DNA from: Bacteroidales bacterium
GTDB taxonomy: Bacteria > Bacteroidota > Bacteroidia > Bacteroidales > UBA932
Assembly (NCBI GenBank): GCA_017549505.1
Contig: JAFYUS010000029.1
Coordinates: 1 to 51,452 of the forward strand
Reading direction: 5' to 3'
Length of the DNA stretch: 51,452 nt
Position 1 is the first letter of the stretch. Each line of letters starts with the position of its first letter. The position numbers were made by a program, and so were the translations under genes. Shown piece by piece: positions 40,870 through 48,697 of this stretch. Under the pieces are notes generated by a model. That model was not told the origin of the DNA. It worked only from the letters and a program-made list of their open reading frames with translations, and did no database searches.

Positions 40870-41451
40870 TTATGACAATGTCTTTCTGCCGGTGCGGCTG
40901 AGGTCGACCTTGTGGAATTTGTAGCCGAGACGCTTGAGCTGCAGGGCCGCACCTATGCGGAACATCACCTGCACCGTGCGGGCGAATATATGGAATGCCT
41001 TGACGGTCTGAGCTTCGATGTGCTCATGCTGGATGAAGGTGGTAGCCTTCTGCGCGCAGCATAGAAGTATGTTCATTATCTGCTTTGCCTCTACAGAGTC
41101 AAGCTTGAGGGAGAGGATGTTCTGGACGATGAACTCATCCATGTCGTCGAAGCCACGCGGGCCGTGGAGGGTTTCATATTTCGCTCCATGGTGACGTCCC
41201 CAGTCCTCGTCCCACCACTGTGCTGCTGCCATTCCGGCATAGCCGGCACATGCGATGGCGAATTCAGGATAGCTGTTGACTTCAGGCAGAGCCTCTGCTA
41301 TGTATTCCGGTGCCCATTCCTTCCATTTCTGGTCTATGTCCTCTGATGCGAGAAGTTCTCCGTCAAGCATGCCGAGGCTGGTGCACATTCTGAGCATCTC
41401 CCTCAGGAGATTCTCTTCGTAGGTTTCGTAGTATTTTGCGTTTTCTTCCAT
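40870..41451 (-). CDS. Conserved hypothetical protein
   Basis: A 193-residue cytoplasmic protein of no family I can name. The start at 41451 (MEENAKYYETYEENLL) is chosen because an in-frame upstream ATG would lie before the promoter box. It looks all-helical, with a Trp-rich acidic middle (EFAIACAGYAGMAAAQWWDEDWG), a His-rich patch (FIQHEHIEAQTVKAFHIF) and a basic C-terminus. No signal peptide or membrane helix is clear. The TACCTTTG box is 8 bases before the ATG. A terminated small transcript lies directly upstream. Function unknown. Confidence 0.75.
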   Translation of the reverse strand: MEENAKYYETYEENLLREMLRMCTSLGMLDGELLASEDIDQKWKEWAPEYIAEALPEVNSYPEFAIACAGYAGMAAAQWWDEDWGRHHGAKYETLHGPRGFDDMDEFIVQNILSLKLDSVEAKQIMNILLCCAQKATTFIQHEHIEAQTVKAFHIFARTVQVMFRIGAALQLKRLGYKFHKVDLSRTGRKTLS

Positions 41452-41459
41452 AATGGCTG

Positions 41460-41467
41460 CAAAGGTA
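41460..41467 (-). promoter_or_regulatory. -7 promoter box very close to a start codon
   Basis: The minus strand reads TACCTTTG, immediately after the small-RNA terminator and 8 bases before the ATG at 41451. Confidence 0.6.
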
Positions 41468-41472
41468 AGTAA

Positions 41473-41592
41473 AAAATCCCGCATCACTGCGGGATTTTCT
41501 GGTTAGTTAGTAGTGTAGTGTATTCCCTTTTGGGATGATTAATTATTAGTGGTTAGAAACGTCTAGTGGACATAAAATTGTTATGTCGGATG
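41473..41592 (-). ncRNA. Candidate small RNA or leader transcript between trmD and the hypothetical gene
   Basis: On the minus strand a promoter box (TAAATTTG, 41593-41600) with a TTG 19 bases upstream leads into about 110 bases that end in a strong intrinsic terminator (AAAATCCCGC/GCGGGATTTT, 41473-41498, then T). The stretch holds one 6-codon frame with ATG (MSTRRF, stop) at about 41554-41574 and a CCC-AAAA-GGG mini-hairpin, but no larger gene. It may be a free small RNA or a leader with an attenuator. Expression is inferred. Confidence 0.45.
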
Positions 41593-41600
41593 CAAATTTA
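41593..41600 (-). promoter_or_regulatory. -7 promoter box for the small-RNA candidate
   Basis: The minus strand reads TAAATTTG with TTG at 41620-41622, spacing 19 bases, a good match to Bacteroidota promoters. Confidence 0.55.
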
Positions 41601-41616
41601 GGTAAAAAATCTTAAG

Positions 41617-41634
41617 TAACAACCCTTGCTGTTA
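41617..41634 (-). terminator. Terminator of trmD
   Basis: On the minus strand TAACAGC-AAGG-GTTGTTA forms a seven-base stem (one G-T pair), followed after a few bases by TTTTTT. It lies 8 bases after the trmD stop. Confidence 0.6.
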
Positions 41635-41642
41635 AAAAAATG

Positions 41643-42323
41643 TTACAAATCTTTCAATAAATGCGGTCTGAGGCGCTTTGTGCGCTCGATTGCCTGTTCA
41701 TCCTGCCATTCACGGATGAGTTTCGGGTTGCCGCTCAGGAGTACATCAGGCACTCTCCATCCGTTGAATTCAGCAGGCCTTGTATAGATCGGCGGCGATA
41801 CGAGGCCATCCTGGAAGCTGTCGCTCAGAGCGGATGTCTCGTCACTGATTGCACCTGGTATCAGTCTGATGATGGAGTCTGCCAGAATCGCAGCGGGAAG
41901 TTCACCTCCGCTGAGGACATAGTCTCCGCAGGAAATCTCCCTGGTGACAAGATACTCGCGGATGCGGTGGTCTATGCCTTTATAATGGCCGCAGAGGATA
42001 ATGATGTTCTCGCAGAGGGATAATTCATTCGAGATGTTCTGATTGAGTATCTCGCCGTCAGGAGACATGTAGATGACTTCATCATACTCTCTTTCTGACT
42101 TGAGTTCCTCGATCATCTTGTATACCGGCTCGAGCATAAGGACCATGCCGGCGTCTCCGCCGTAGCTGTAGTCGTCGACCTGCTGGCGTGGGCCTTTGCC
42201 GTATTTCCTGAGGTTGTGAACGTGGATTTCTACCAGTCCTTTTGCTATTGCACGTCCTACTATAGAGTGGCTTAACGGACTCTCCAGCAATTCCGGAACT
42301 ACTGTAAGTATATCTATTCTCAT
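41643..42323 (-). CDS. trmD: tRNA (guanine-37-N1)-methyltransferase
   Basis: A 226-residue SPOUT-class enzyme that makes m1G37 in tRNAs and prevents frameshifting. The start at 42323 ([13 protein letters not shown]) is the family start. Motifs: [15 protein letters not shown], the deep-knot [13 protein letters not shown] and [16 protein letters not shown], and the C-terminal helical domain with RPHLL. A promoter box (TATTTTTG, minus strand, 42355-42362) lies 31 bases upstream. The gene stands alone instead of in the rpsP-rimM-rplS order of many bacteria. Confidence 0.96.
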   Translation of the reverse strand: MRIDILTVVPELLESPLSHSIVGRAIAKGLVEIHVHNLRKYGKGPRQQVDDYSYGGDAGMVLMLEPVYKMIEELKSEREYDEVIYMSPDGEILNQNISNELSLCENIIILCGHYKGIDHRIREYLVTREISCGDYVLSGGELPAAILADSIIRLIPGAISDETSALSDSFQDGLVSPPIYTRPAEFNGWRVPDVLLSGNPKLIREWQDEQAIERTKRLRPHLLKDL

Positions 42324-42396
42324 GTCAATTTGTTTCAAATGTATCTTTACTTTGCAAAAATAGTATTTTGATGTGAGTTTTACTAAAAAATATGGT

Positions 42397-42404
42397 TATA
42401 TTTG
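42397..42404 (+). promoter_or_regulatory. -7 promoter box for the DUF349-yidC operon
   Basis: TATATTTG lies 41 bases before the DUF349 gene ATG. It is divergent from the trmD promoter. Confidence 0.6.
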
Positions 42405-42445
42405 CAAGATGTTATAATAAATTATAAACCAATAACTCCATTATT

Positions 42446-44251
42446 ATGAGTGAACTGATCAACCCTGACATCGAAATGATGCCAGATGTACCGGAGAGTG
42501 TTGAGAGCGTCATCGAGGAGGCTGTCCAGCCTGCTGTCAATTACTCAGAAAAGAACCTCGCAGAACTTGTCAAGTTGCTTGAAGAGCTTGTGCAGAATGA
42601 GGAAAGAATGAAGTTGTATAAGGAAGTCGAGGCTATCAAGGCCGCCTTCTACAAGAGACTTCAGAAGGAAAAGTCAGATGCAGGTCTTGTGTCTGCAGAA
42701 GTTGCCGAACCTTCAGATGAGATGGTTGAAGCAGACGTTGAAGCTGCAGAGACCGTTGAGGTGAGTGACGATCCTTTTGTGGAGATTGAGCGTGGCTTCA
42801 AGGAAATATATAACAGATACAGAAAGGAGCGTGCCGAGTACAACAGGCAGCTCGAGCAGGAGAGGGAGCAGAATCTTGCGATGAAGGAAGCGGTGATCGC
42901 TGACCTTAAGGCGCTTCTCGAGAAACAGGAGGACGTGAATGCCACATTCCCTGCATTCCGTGAAATCCAGAACAGATGGAGAGCCATCGGTCCTGTACCG
43001 GCCCAGAACTACAGGAATATCAACGAAACATATCAGCTCTATGTCGAGCAGTTCTACGATATGGTGAAGATCAACAGGGAACTCCGTGACCTTGATTTCA
43101 AGAAGAACCTTGAGGCAAAGGAACTGCTCTGCGAGCAGGCTGAGAAACAGGCGGAGAATCCGAATGTGGTCGAGGCTTTCCGTGAACTTCAGAAGCTCCA
43201 TGAACAGTGGAAGGAGTACGGACCTGTTGCAAAGGAATACAGAGAACAGATCTGGGAAAGATTCAAGGCGGCTACCGCAGTCATAAACAAGAAGTATCAG
43301 GCATATTTCGAAGGACTGAAGGAACAGCAGGCTGAAAATCTTGCAAGGAAGACGGCTCTTTGCGAGAAGGTTGAGGAGATCGCTGAAAGAGAAGTTACTG
43401 ACTCTAATCAGTGGAATGCATTCTCAAAGGAGATCGAAGAGATTCAGAAGGAGTGGAGGACCATCGGTTTTGCTTCCAGAAAGGACAACCAGAGGATATA
43501 TGACCGTTTCCGTGCCGCATGTGACAAGTTCTATGCGCGCAAGCGTGACTTCTATAACGACTACAAGGAAGGCATAAACAGAAACCTTGAAAGAAAGATC
43601 GCTCTTTGTGAGGCTGCCGAGGCTCTTGCGACAAGCACAGACTGGAAGAAGGCTACTGACCAGTTCATCGCTCTCCAGAAGCAGTGGAAGGAGATCGGAC
43701 CGGTTCCTAGAAAGAAGTCAGAGCAGCTCTGGAAGAGATTCCGTGCCGCATGTGACGCTTTCTTCGCGGAGAGGGACAAGCATGCCAAGCCGGAGAATGA
43801 CTTCTACGGAAATCTCAAGGCAAAGCAGCGTCTTATCGAAGAGATCAAGGCATATGTACTTACAGGAGATGAAGTTGCTGATGCCGAGGCAATGAAGGAT
43901 TTCCAGACCAGATGGCAGGCAATCGGATTCGTTCCGTTCAAGGAGAAGGATAATATAGCTCAGGCATATAAGGCTGCACTTCAGGAGAAGTTCCCTGTTA
44001 AGGATCGTAACCAGCGCAGAGGACGCGGAGCACGTCCTCAGCTCTCTGAGAAGGACAGGCTTATCCAGAAGTACAACCAGCTCGAGCAGGATATCGTTAC
44101 ATATGAGAACAACATAGGTTTCTTCTCTATGTCAAGAAATTCTGAGCCGCTTATCAGGCAGATGCAGGAGAGAATAGCTGCGGCCAAGGCAGAACTTAAG
44201 GCTCTCGAGCAGCAGATCAGGGATCTTGAGGCTGCTGAAGAACAGGAATAA
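42446..44251 (+). CDS. DUF349-repeat coiled-coil protein
   Basis: A 601-residue acidic, helical protein with about five DUF349 repeats. Each repeat centres on a W-x-x-IGPVP-like turn: NRWRAIGPVPAQN, EQWKEYGPVAKEY, KEWRTIGFASRKD, KQWKEIGPVPRKK and TRWQAIGFVPFKE. A Pro/Glu-rich N-terminus (about 1-110) and a C-terminal coiled coil flank them. The function of the family in Bacteroidota is not known to me. It lies 17 bases before yidC and likely shares its transcript. Confidence 0.9.
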   Translation: MSELINPDIEMMPDVPESVESVIEEAVQPAVNYSEKNLAELVKLLEELVQNEERMKLYKEVEAIKAAFYKRLQKEKSDAGLVSAEVAEPSDEMVEADVEAAETVEVSDDPFVEIERGFKEIYNRYRKERAEYNRQLEQEREQNLAMKEAVIADLKALLEKQEDVNATFPAFREIQNRWRAIGPVPAQNYRNINETYQLYVEQFYDMVKINRELRDLDFKKNLEAKELLCEQAEKQAENPNVVEAFRELQKLHEQWKEYGPVAKEYREQIWERFKAATAVINKKYQAYFEGLKEQQAENLARKTALCEKVEEIAEREVTDSNQWNAFSKEIEEIQKEWRTIGFASRKDNQRIYDRFRAACDKFYARKRDFYNDYKEGINRNLERKIALCEAAEALATSTDWKKATDQFIALQKQWKEIGPVPRKKSEQLWKRFRAACDAFFAERDKHAKPENDFYGNLKAKQRLIEEIKAYVLTGDEVADAEAMKDFQTRWQAIGFVPFKEKDNIAQAYKAALQEKFPVKDRNQRRGRGARPQLSEKDRLIQKYNQLEQDIVTYENNIGFFSMSRNSEPLIRQMQERIAAAKAELKALEQQIRDLEAAEEQE

Positions 44252-44268
44252 CAATTTAATAAATACTG

Positions 44269-46119
44269 ATGAATAAGAGTAATTTGATCGGTTTTGTACT
44301 GATCGGAGTAATCATGTTCGGATTCTCCTGGTATCAGTCAAGACAGTATAGAGAACAGATGGAAGCCCAGGCACAGCTGGATTCCATCGCAAGAGTCGAG
44401 CAGATGGCTGCGATGGCCATGGACTCTTTGAACCAGGCGGAAGGGAAAGACACGCAGGGTGTCAAGGTTATGACGATGCCTGCATACAAGGACAGCATGC
44501 TTACAGAGGCAAGACTTGCATCTGAGGGTATCTACAAGCTTTCCAATGACAAGGTAGAGATTGAATTCACAACACGTGGTGCACAGCCATATTCAGTGAA
44601 GATCAATGACTACATGACATATGACAGCACAGCACTTTATCTCGTAAAGCCGGGATACAGCGAGTATGGAGTGACCGTATTTGCCGGTGAGAATGTCAAT
44701 ACGAAGGATTTTGTGTTCCAGGTTGCCGAGCATACAGACTCTACCATCGTGATGCGACTTCCTTTCTCTAACGGAGGATATATCCAGCAGAGATACGCCC
44801 TTGAGAGCGACGGATACATGGTCCGGAACGAACTTTCGTTCGTTGGTCTGGGCAATGTCATTCCCCGCAACGTTTCGATGGTTGATGTAGACTGGTCGCT
44901 TATCGTTCCAAGACTTGAGAAAGGCTTCAAGAACGAGATGCAGTACTCGAAACTTAACTACTACTTCTCAGGTGACAAGAAACCGGAGATTCTCGGAAGA
45001 GGACGTGACGGAAGCAAGAGGATAGATACCAAGATGAAATGGTTCGCTTTCCAGCAGCAGTTCTTCTCGGCGATCATGACTTCAAAGAGCGAGTTTGCTT
45101 CCGCAGACCTTGGTGTGGATTTCTATTCTGAAGAAGAGTACAAGTCAGAAGGCAAGCTCATGGCATGTACCGCCAAGCTCAGGTCAGATTTTCAGGCGGG
45201 CTCCGACAATATCGTGATTCCATACGAGTTCTACTTCGGTCCTAACGACTACAAGACCCTTAAAAGCTATGATCAGAAATATGAGAAGGTCGTAGCCCTT
45301 GGAGGATGGCTTGTGGCGTGGTTCAGCAGACTTATCATCATTCCTACATTTGACTTCCTTGGAAGATTCATCAGCAACTATGGACTTATTATCCTTCTGA
45401 TGACTATCTTCATCAAGCTGCTGATCTCTCCATTGACCATCAAGTCTTACAAGTCTTCCGCTAAGATGCAGGTGATCAAGCCTGAGATGGACAAGATCAA
45501 TGCGAAGTATCCTAATGAGAAGGATGCGATGAAGAAGCAGCAGGCTACTATGGACCTGTATCAGAAGGCAGGTATCAGTCCTATGGGCGGATGTCTTCCT
45601 ATGCTCCTTCAGATGCCTATCCTCTTTGCGATGTTCCGTTTCTTCCCTGCATCCATCGAGCTCCGTCAGCAGAAGTTCCTTTGGGCGGATGACCTCAGTG
45701 CATATGACTCGATCTGGGACTTTGGAGTGAATATTCCGCTTCTTGGCGATCACTTGTCGCTTTTCGCCCTTCTGATGGCTTTGACGATGTTCTTCTATTC
45801 GAAGATGACATCGGGTCAGATGTCTGACGACCCGAATATGGCGGGAATGAAGTTCATGAGCGTATGGCTCATGCCTATCATGATGTTCTTCATCTGTAAC
45901 AACCTTTCGGCTGCCCTCAGCTACTACTACCTTCTTTCAAACATCATCACCATGATCATGACATGGTATATCCGTAAGTACGTCGTTACCGAGGATAAGG
46001 TGCGTGCAGAGATGGTGCTGAATGCCAACAAGCCTAAGAAGAAGTCAACTTGGCAGCAGAGGCTTGAAGAGGCGCAGAAGATGCAGGAGCAGATGCAGAA
46101 ACAGCAGAAGCGCAAGTAA
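44269..46119 (+). CDS. yidC: Membrane protein insertase YidC
   Basis: A 616-residue inner-membrane insertase with the Gram-negative layout. An N-terminal membrane helix (LIGFVLIGVIMFGFSWY) is followed by a large periplasmic domain (about 60-350) and the conserved five-helix core, with LLISPLTIKSYKSSAKMQ, the GGCLPMLLQMPILFAMFR loop and helices through MIMTWYIRKY. The C-terminus is basic (EQMQKQQKRK). A palindromic element begins one base after the stop and can end transcription. Confidence 0.97.
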   Translation: MNKSNLIGFVLIGVIMFGFSWYQSRQYREQMEAQAQLDSIARVEQMAAMAMDSLNQAEGKDTQGVKVMTMPAYKDSMLTEARLASEGIYKLSNDKVEIEFTTRGAQPYSVKINDYMTYDSTALYLVKPGYSEYGVTVFAGENVNTKDFVFQVAEHTDSTIVMRLPFSNGGYIQQRYALESDGYMVRNELSFVGLGNVIPRNVSMVDVDWSLIVPRLEKGFKNEMQYSKLNYYFSGDKKPEILGRGRDGSKRIDTKMKWFAFQQQFFSAIMTSKSEFASADLGVDFYSEEEYKSEGKLMACTAKLRSDFQAGSDNIVIPYEFYFGPNDYKTLKSYDQKYEKVVALGGWLVAWFSRLIIIPTFDFLGRFISNYGLIILLMTIFIKLLISPLTIKSYKSSAKMQVIKPEMDKINAKYPNEKDAMKKQQATMDLYQKAGISPMGGCLPMLLQMPILFAMFRFFPASIELRQQKFLWADDLSAYDSIWDFGVNIPLLGDHLSLFALLMALTMFFYSKMTSGQMSDDPNMAGMKFMSVWLMPIMMFFICNNLSAALSYYYLLSNIITMIMTWYIRKYVVTEDKVRAEMVLNANKPKKKSTWQQRLEEAQKMQEQMQKQQKRK

Positions 46120-46218
46120 TTTTTATTGGCAAAGTGTTACGAAGACCCCCGCCTGCCTTTCGGCAGGCACCCCCTAGCCGGGGGTGGCATGTCTTCTCCA
46201 CACAAATGCCAATAAAAA
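46120..46218 (+). repeat. Palindromic nested-hairpin element, copy B
   Basis: Perfect 12-base arms (TTTTTATTGGCA at 46120-46131, TGCCAATAAAAA at 46207-46218) and inner GAAGAC/GTCTTC pairs enclose a core with two hairpins: GCCTGCC-TTTC-GGCAGGC and ACCCCC-TAGCC-GGGGGT, ending GGCATG. Together they fold as a three-way junction. The core follows the plan of copies A and C. The T-rich 3' arm of the outer stem on the minus strand and its place after yidC suggest terminator use; the remaining 80 bases to yggS show no box of the TAnnTTTG type. Confidence 0.85.
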
Positions 46219-46300
46219 TATTTACCTGACAATTGACTTATCTACATATCTGTCCTGATCTGTGGATAGATTGACGCGAAAGAGAGTTAATTCATTGGAT

Positions 46301-47002
46301 ATGATTAATGAGGTAATTCAGAGATTACATAGGGAACTGCCAGCAACTGTAAAGTTGGTGGCAGTTTCTAAATTTCACCCTTTTGAAGCTATAGAAGAGG
46401 CGTATCAGGCAGGACAGAGGGCCTTCGGCGAGAGCCGCCCTCAGGAGCTCCTGGCCAAGGTGAAACGCCTTGAAGAGGTCCGTGCAGAAAGAGGGGAACC
46501 TGACTATATGTCTGATATTGAGTGGCATTTCATAGGTCATCTTCAGACAAATAAGCTGAAGATGGTACTTCCGTATGTGTCGTTGGTACAGTCCGTAGAT
46601 TCAGTCCGTCTTCTGGAGGCTATCGACAAGTGGGGAGCCGCTAACGGTATGGTCATAAATGTCCTTCTGGAATGCCATATAGCTGCAGAAGAGTCAAAGC
46701 AGGGTTTTTCTGAAGAGGAACTGACAGACCTTCTGTCATCTGATATGCATTATAAGAACGTCAGGATATGCGGTCTGATGGGTATGGCGACCTTTACCGA
46801 GGATGAGGCCCTGATATGCTCTGATTTCCAGAGACTTCTTGATATGCAGCAGATCCTGCATGACTGGATAGGGGAGAGCGCTAATGTTCATGCCGGCTGC
46901 AATGAGCTGTCCATGGGTATGTCAGACGACTATCCCACCGCTGTGGCGATGGGATCTACTATCGTCCGTATCGGATCAATGATATTCGGGGAACGTCGTT
47001 AA
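46301..47002 (+). CDS. yggS: YggS/PLPBP-family pyridoxal-phosphate-binding protein
   Basis: A 233-residue PLP-binding protein that helps vitamin B6 and amino-acid homeostasis. The ATG at 46301 (MINEVIQRLHREL) is preferred to an in-frame GTG 13 codons earlier. The PLP lysine is in LVAVSKFHP, and RAFGESRPQEL, EWHFIGHLQTNK, and ELSMGMSDDYPTAVAMGSTIVRIGS (in parts) are family signatures. The usual ENY/GEN word is here GES. The 3' end overlaps the convergent metallo-beta-lactamase-fold gene by four bases. Confidence 0.94.
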   Translation: MINEVIQRLHRELPATVKLVAVSKFHPFEAIEEAYQAGQRAFGESRPQELLAKVKRLEEVRAERGEPDYMSDIEWHFIGHLQTNKLKMVLPYVSLVQSVDSVRLLEAIDKWGAANGMVINVLLECHIAAEESKQGFSEEELTDLLSSDMHYKNVRICGLMGMATFTEDEALICSDFQRLLDMQQILHDWIGESANVHAGCNELSMGMSDDYPTAVAMGSTIVRIGSMIFGERR

Positions 47003-48687
47003 TTATTATAACGTATATATACGCCATGGTCGTATATGTACCATTTAAGGCCGGAAGCCTCGTTTGGAATGCCTTTGCGTTTTCCTGACAGGACCTCTTC
47101 GGCCATTTCCTTTTCATCCAGAATACGCTGAAGAGTTTCAGGGTTGCCTTGATAATGTCCCGGATACAGTTTATCGATGCCGTAAGTCTGCATGTACTCG
47201 GCTGTACGTGTATTTGTATTTATCAGGTCGTTGAGAGTTCCGGCAAAAAGCAGAAGATTGGTCGAACCGAACGAGTCCCCGCTGAATCCGTAATGACGTT
47301 CCTTGTCGATGAATGTTGTCGATCCTAAGGTGTGACCCGGAGTAAAGAGTACTTCGATCAGGCGACCTCCCAAATCTATGGTTTCTCCGTCAGAAAGATA
47401 TCTGACACTTCCTTCATAAGAATTGTTCCTGCCTATCATCACCGTGTCACCAGGGTTGATCCAGACTTCCGGGTAACAGCCGATTCCACCTGCGTGATCA
47501 CTATGCACATGAGTGAGCGCAAGCATTACAGGCTTGTCGGTAAGTGTGGATACAGCCTTGTCAAGATTGGGCATGATAGTTCCGGCGTCAATGAGCAGGG
47601 CTCGTTCTTCGCCTTCGATGACATATACAGACTCATTGTAGACATGGTGCCCGTTTCCTACCCATGTGTGCTCATCAATCTGACGGAATACTATATCCTC
47701 GTCGCGATAAATGAATTTTTCCGGGCATATGTTGCGGAACTGCTCCGCTTGTGATTCGTTCCATACTACGATTGCGCTTCCATGACGGAAATATGTGTCC
47801 AGAACCGGATGGTCGAGGCCGGAAGGCTCTCTATATGCTGTTCCACTTTCCATCTTATCCAGAAGTTCCTTCATGTCATGCAGATACTGCATTCCCAATT
47901 CTTTCTTCTTCAGTTCCGGAAACCAATCCTTTTGCCAATAATGACCTCCGTATATACGCAGCTTGCCGGTGTTGACTCCGTTATCCGGATTTTCCAGCCA
48001 TGCGATCAGGTGAGGTACAGCGGAAACATATCTGTAGAAACTTTCCTGATTGAAAATCCATACTCCATGTCCTGATCCGATAGCGTCGCCGGTAAAGAGG
48101 ATGTCATGTCCTTTGATATAAAATACCATCGAGCCGTCAGTGTGTCCCGGTACGGCAATGGATTCGACTTCAATTCCTCCAAGGTCAAATACATCACCTT
48201 CGTTTATGAAACTGTAACTTGCTTCAGAGTAATTGCTTACTAGTGAAGCAAAGTCAGTCTCCGGTAGCGCGAACTGCACATTCGGATCGTTTATGTATGC
48301 ATGGAGCATTCCGACATGATCTCCGTGATTGTGTGTGAAGGTTATTGTGAGTTTCTTACCTTCAGTACGTTCTGCAACAAGCTGACGCAAAGACTCAGAA
48401 GCATTGTCTGCCCATTTGATGTCGTTTGACAAGTCAATGAGCAGCGCTTCTTCCTTTCCGACAATCAGGTACATGTCAGAACAGTTGTTGAAGTGAGTGA
48501 TCCTGCCTTCTGCATCAAAGCTTTCTCCCGCCGGGTTGGTAGAGTTGTAGTCCTGGATGTGATAGACGTTCTTCTCTATGACGGAAACTGTATAAGGACC
48601 GACTTCCACGTCCTTTACATTTGCTGTACATGTGGCGAAGCAGACGACTGCCAGAATCGCTGCTGCTCTGATCAAAGTCTTGTGCAT
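46999..48687 (-). CDS. Exported protein with two metallo-beta-lactamase-fold domains
   Basis: A 562-residue exported protein. A hydrophobic N-terminus (LIRAAAILAVVCFATC) is a signal peptide, possibly a lipoprotein type. Two full MBL domains follow. Domain 1 has HNHGDH (about residues 119-124), PGHTDGS, FTGDAIGS and YGGHYWQ. Domain 2 has HVHSDH, PGHTLGS, FSGDSFGS and YPGHYQG. Both keep the metal-binding His/Asp set, so both may be active. Such a tandem within one chain is uncommon. The substrate is unknown; a periplasmic hydrolase is inferred. It is last in the surE-lpxB unit, 10 bases after lpxB. Confidence 0.87.
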   Translation of the reverse strand: MHKTLIRAAAILAVVCFATCTANVKDVEVGPYTVSVIEKNVYHIQDYNSTNPAGESFDAEGRITHFNNCSDMYLIVGKEEALLIDLSNDIKWADNASESLRQLVAERTEGKKLTITFTHNHGDHVGMLHAYINDPNVQFALPETDFASLVSNYSEASYSFINEGDVFDLGGIEVESIAVPGHTDGSMVFYIKGHDILFTGDAIGSGHGVWIFNQESFYRYVSAVPHLIAWLENPDNGVNTGKLRIYGGHYWQKDWFPELKKKELGMQYLHDMKELLDKMESGTAYREPSGLDHPVLDTYFRHGSAIVVWNESQAEQFRNICPEKFIYRDEDIVFRQIDEHTWVGNGHHVYNESVYVIEGEERALLIDAGTIMPNLDKAVSTLTDKPVMLALTHVHSDHAGGIGCYPEVWINPGDTVMIGRNNSYEGSVRYLSDGETIDLGGRLIEVLFTPGHTLGSTTFIDKERHYGFSGDSFGSTNLLLFAGTLNDLINTNTRTAEYMQTYGIDKLYPGHYQGNPETLQRILDEKEMAEEVLSGKRKGIPNEASGLKWYIYDHGVYIRYNN

Positions 48688-48697
48688 ATGTGGTATT

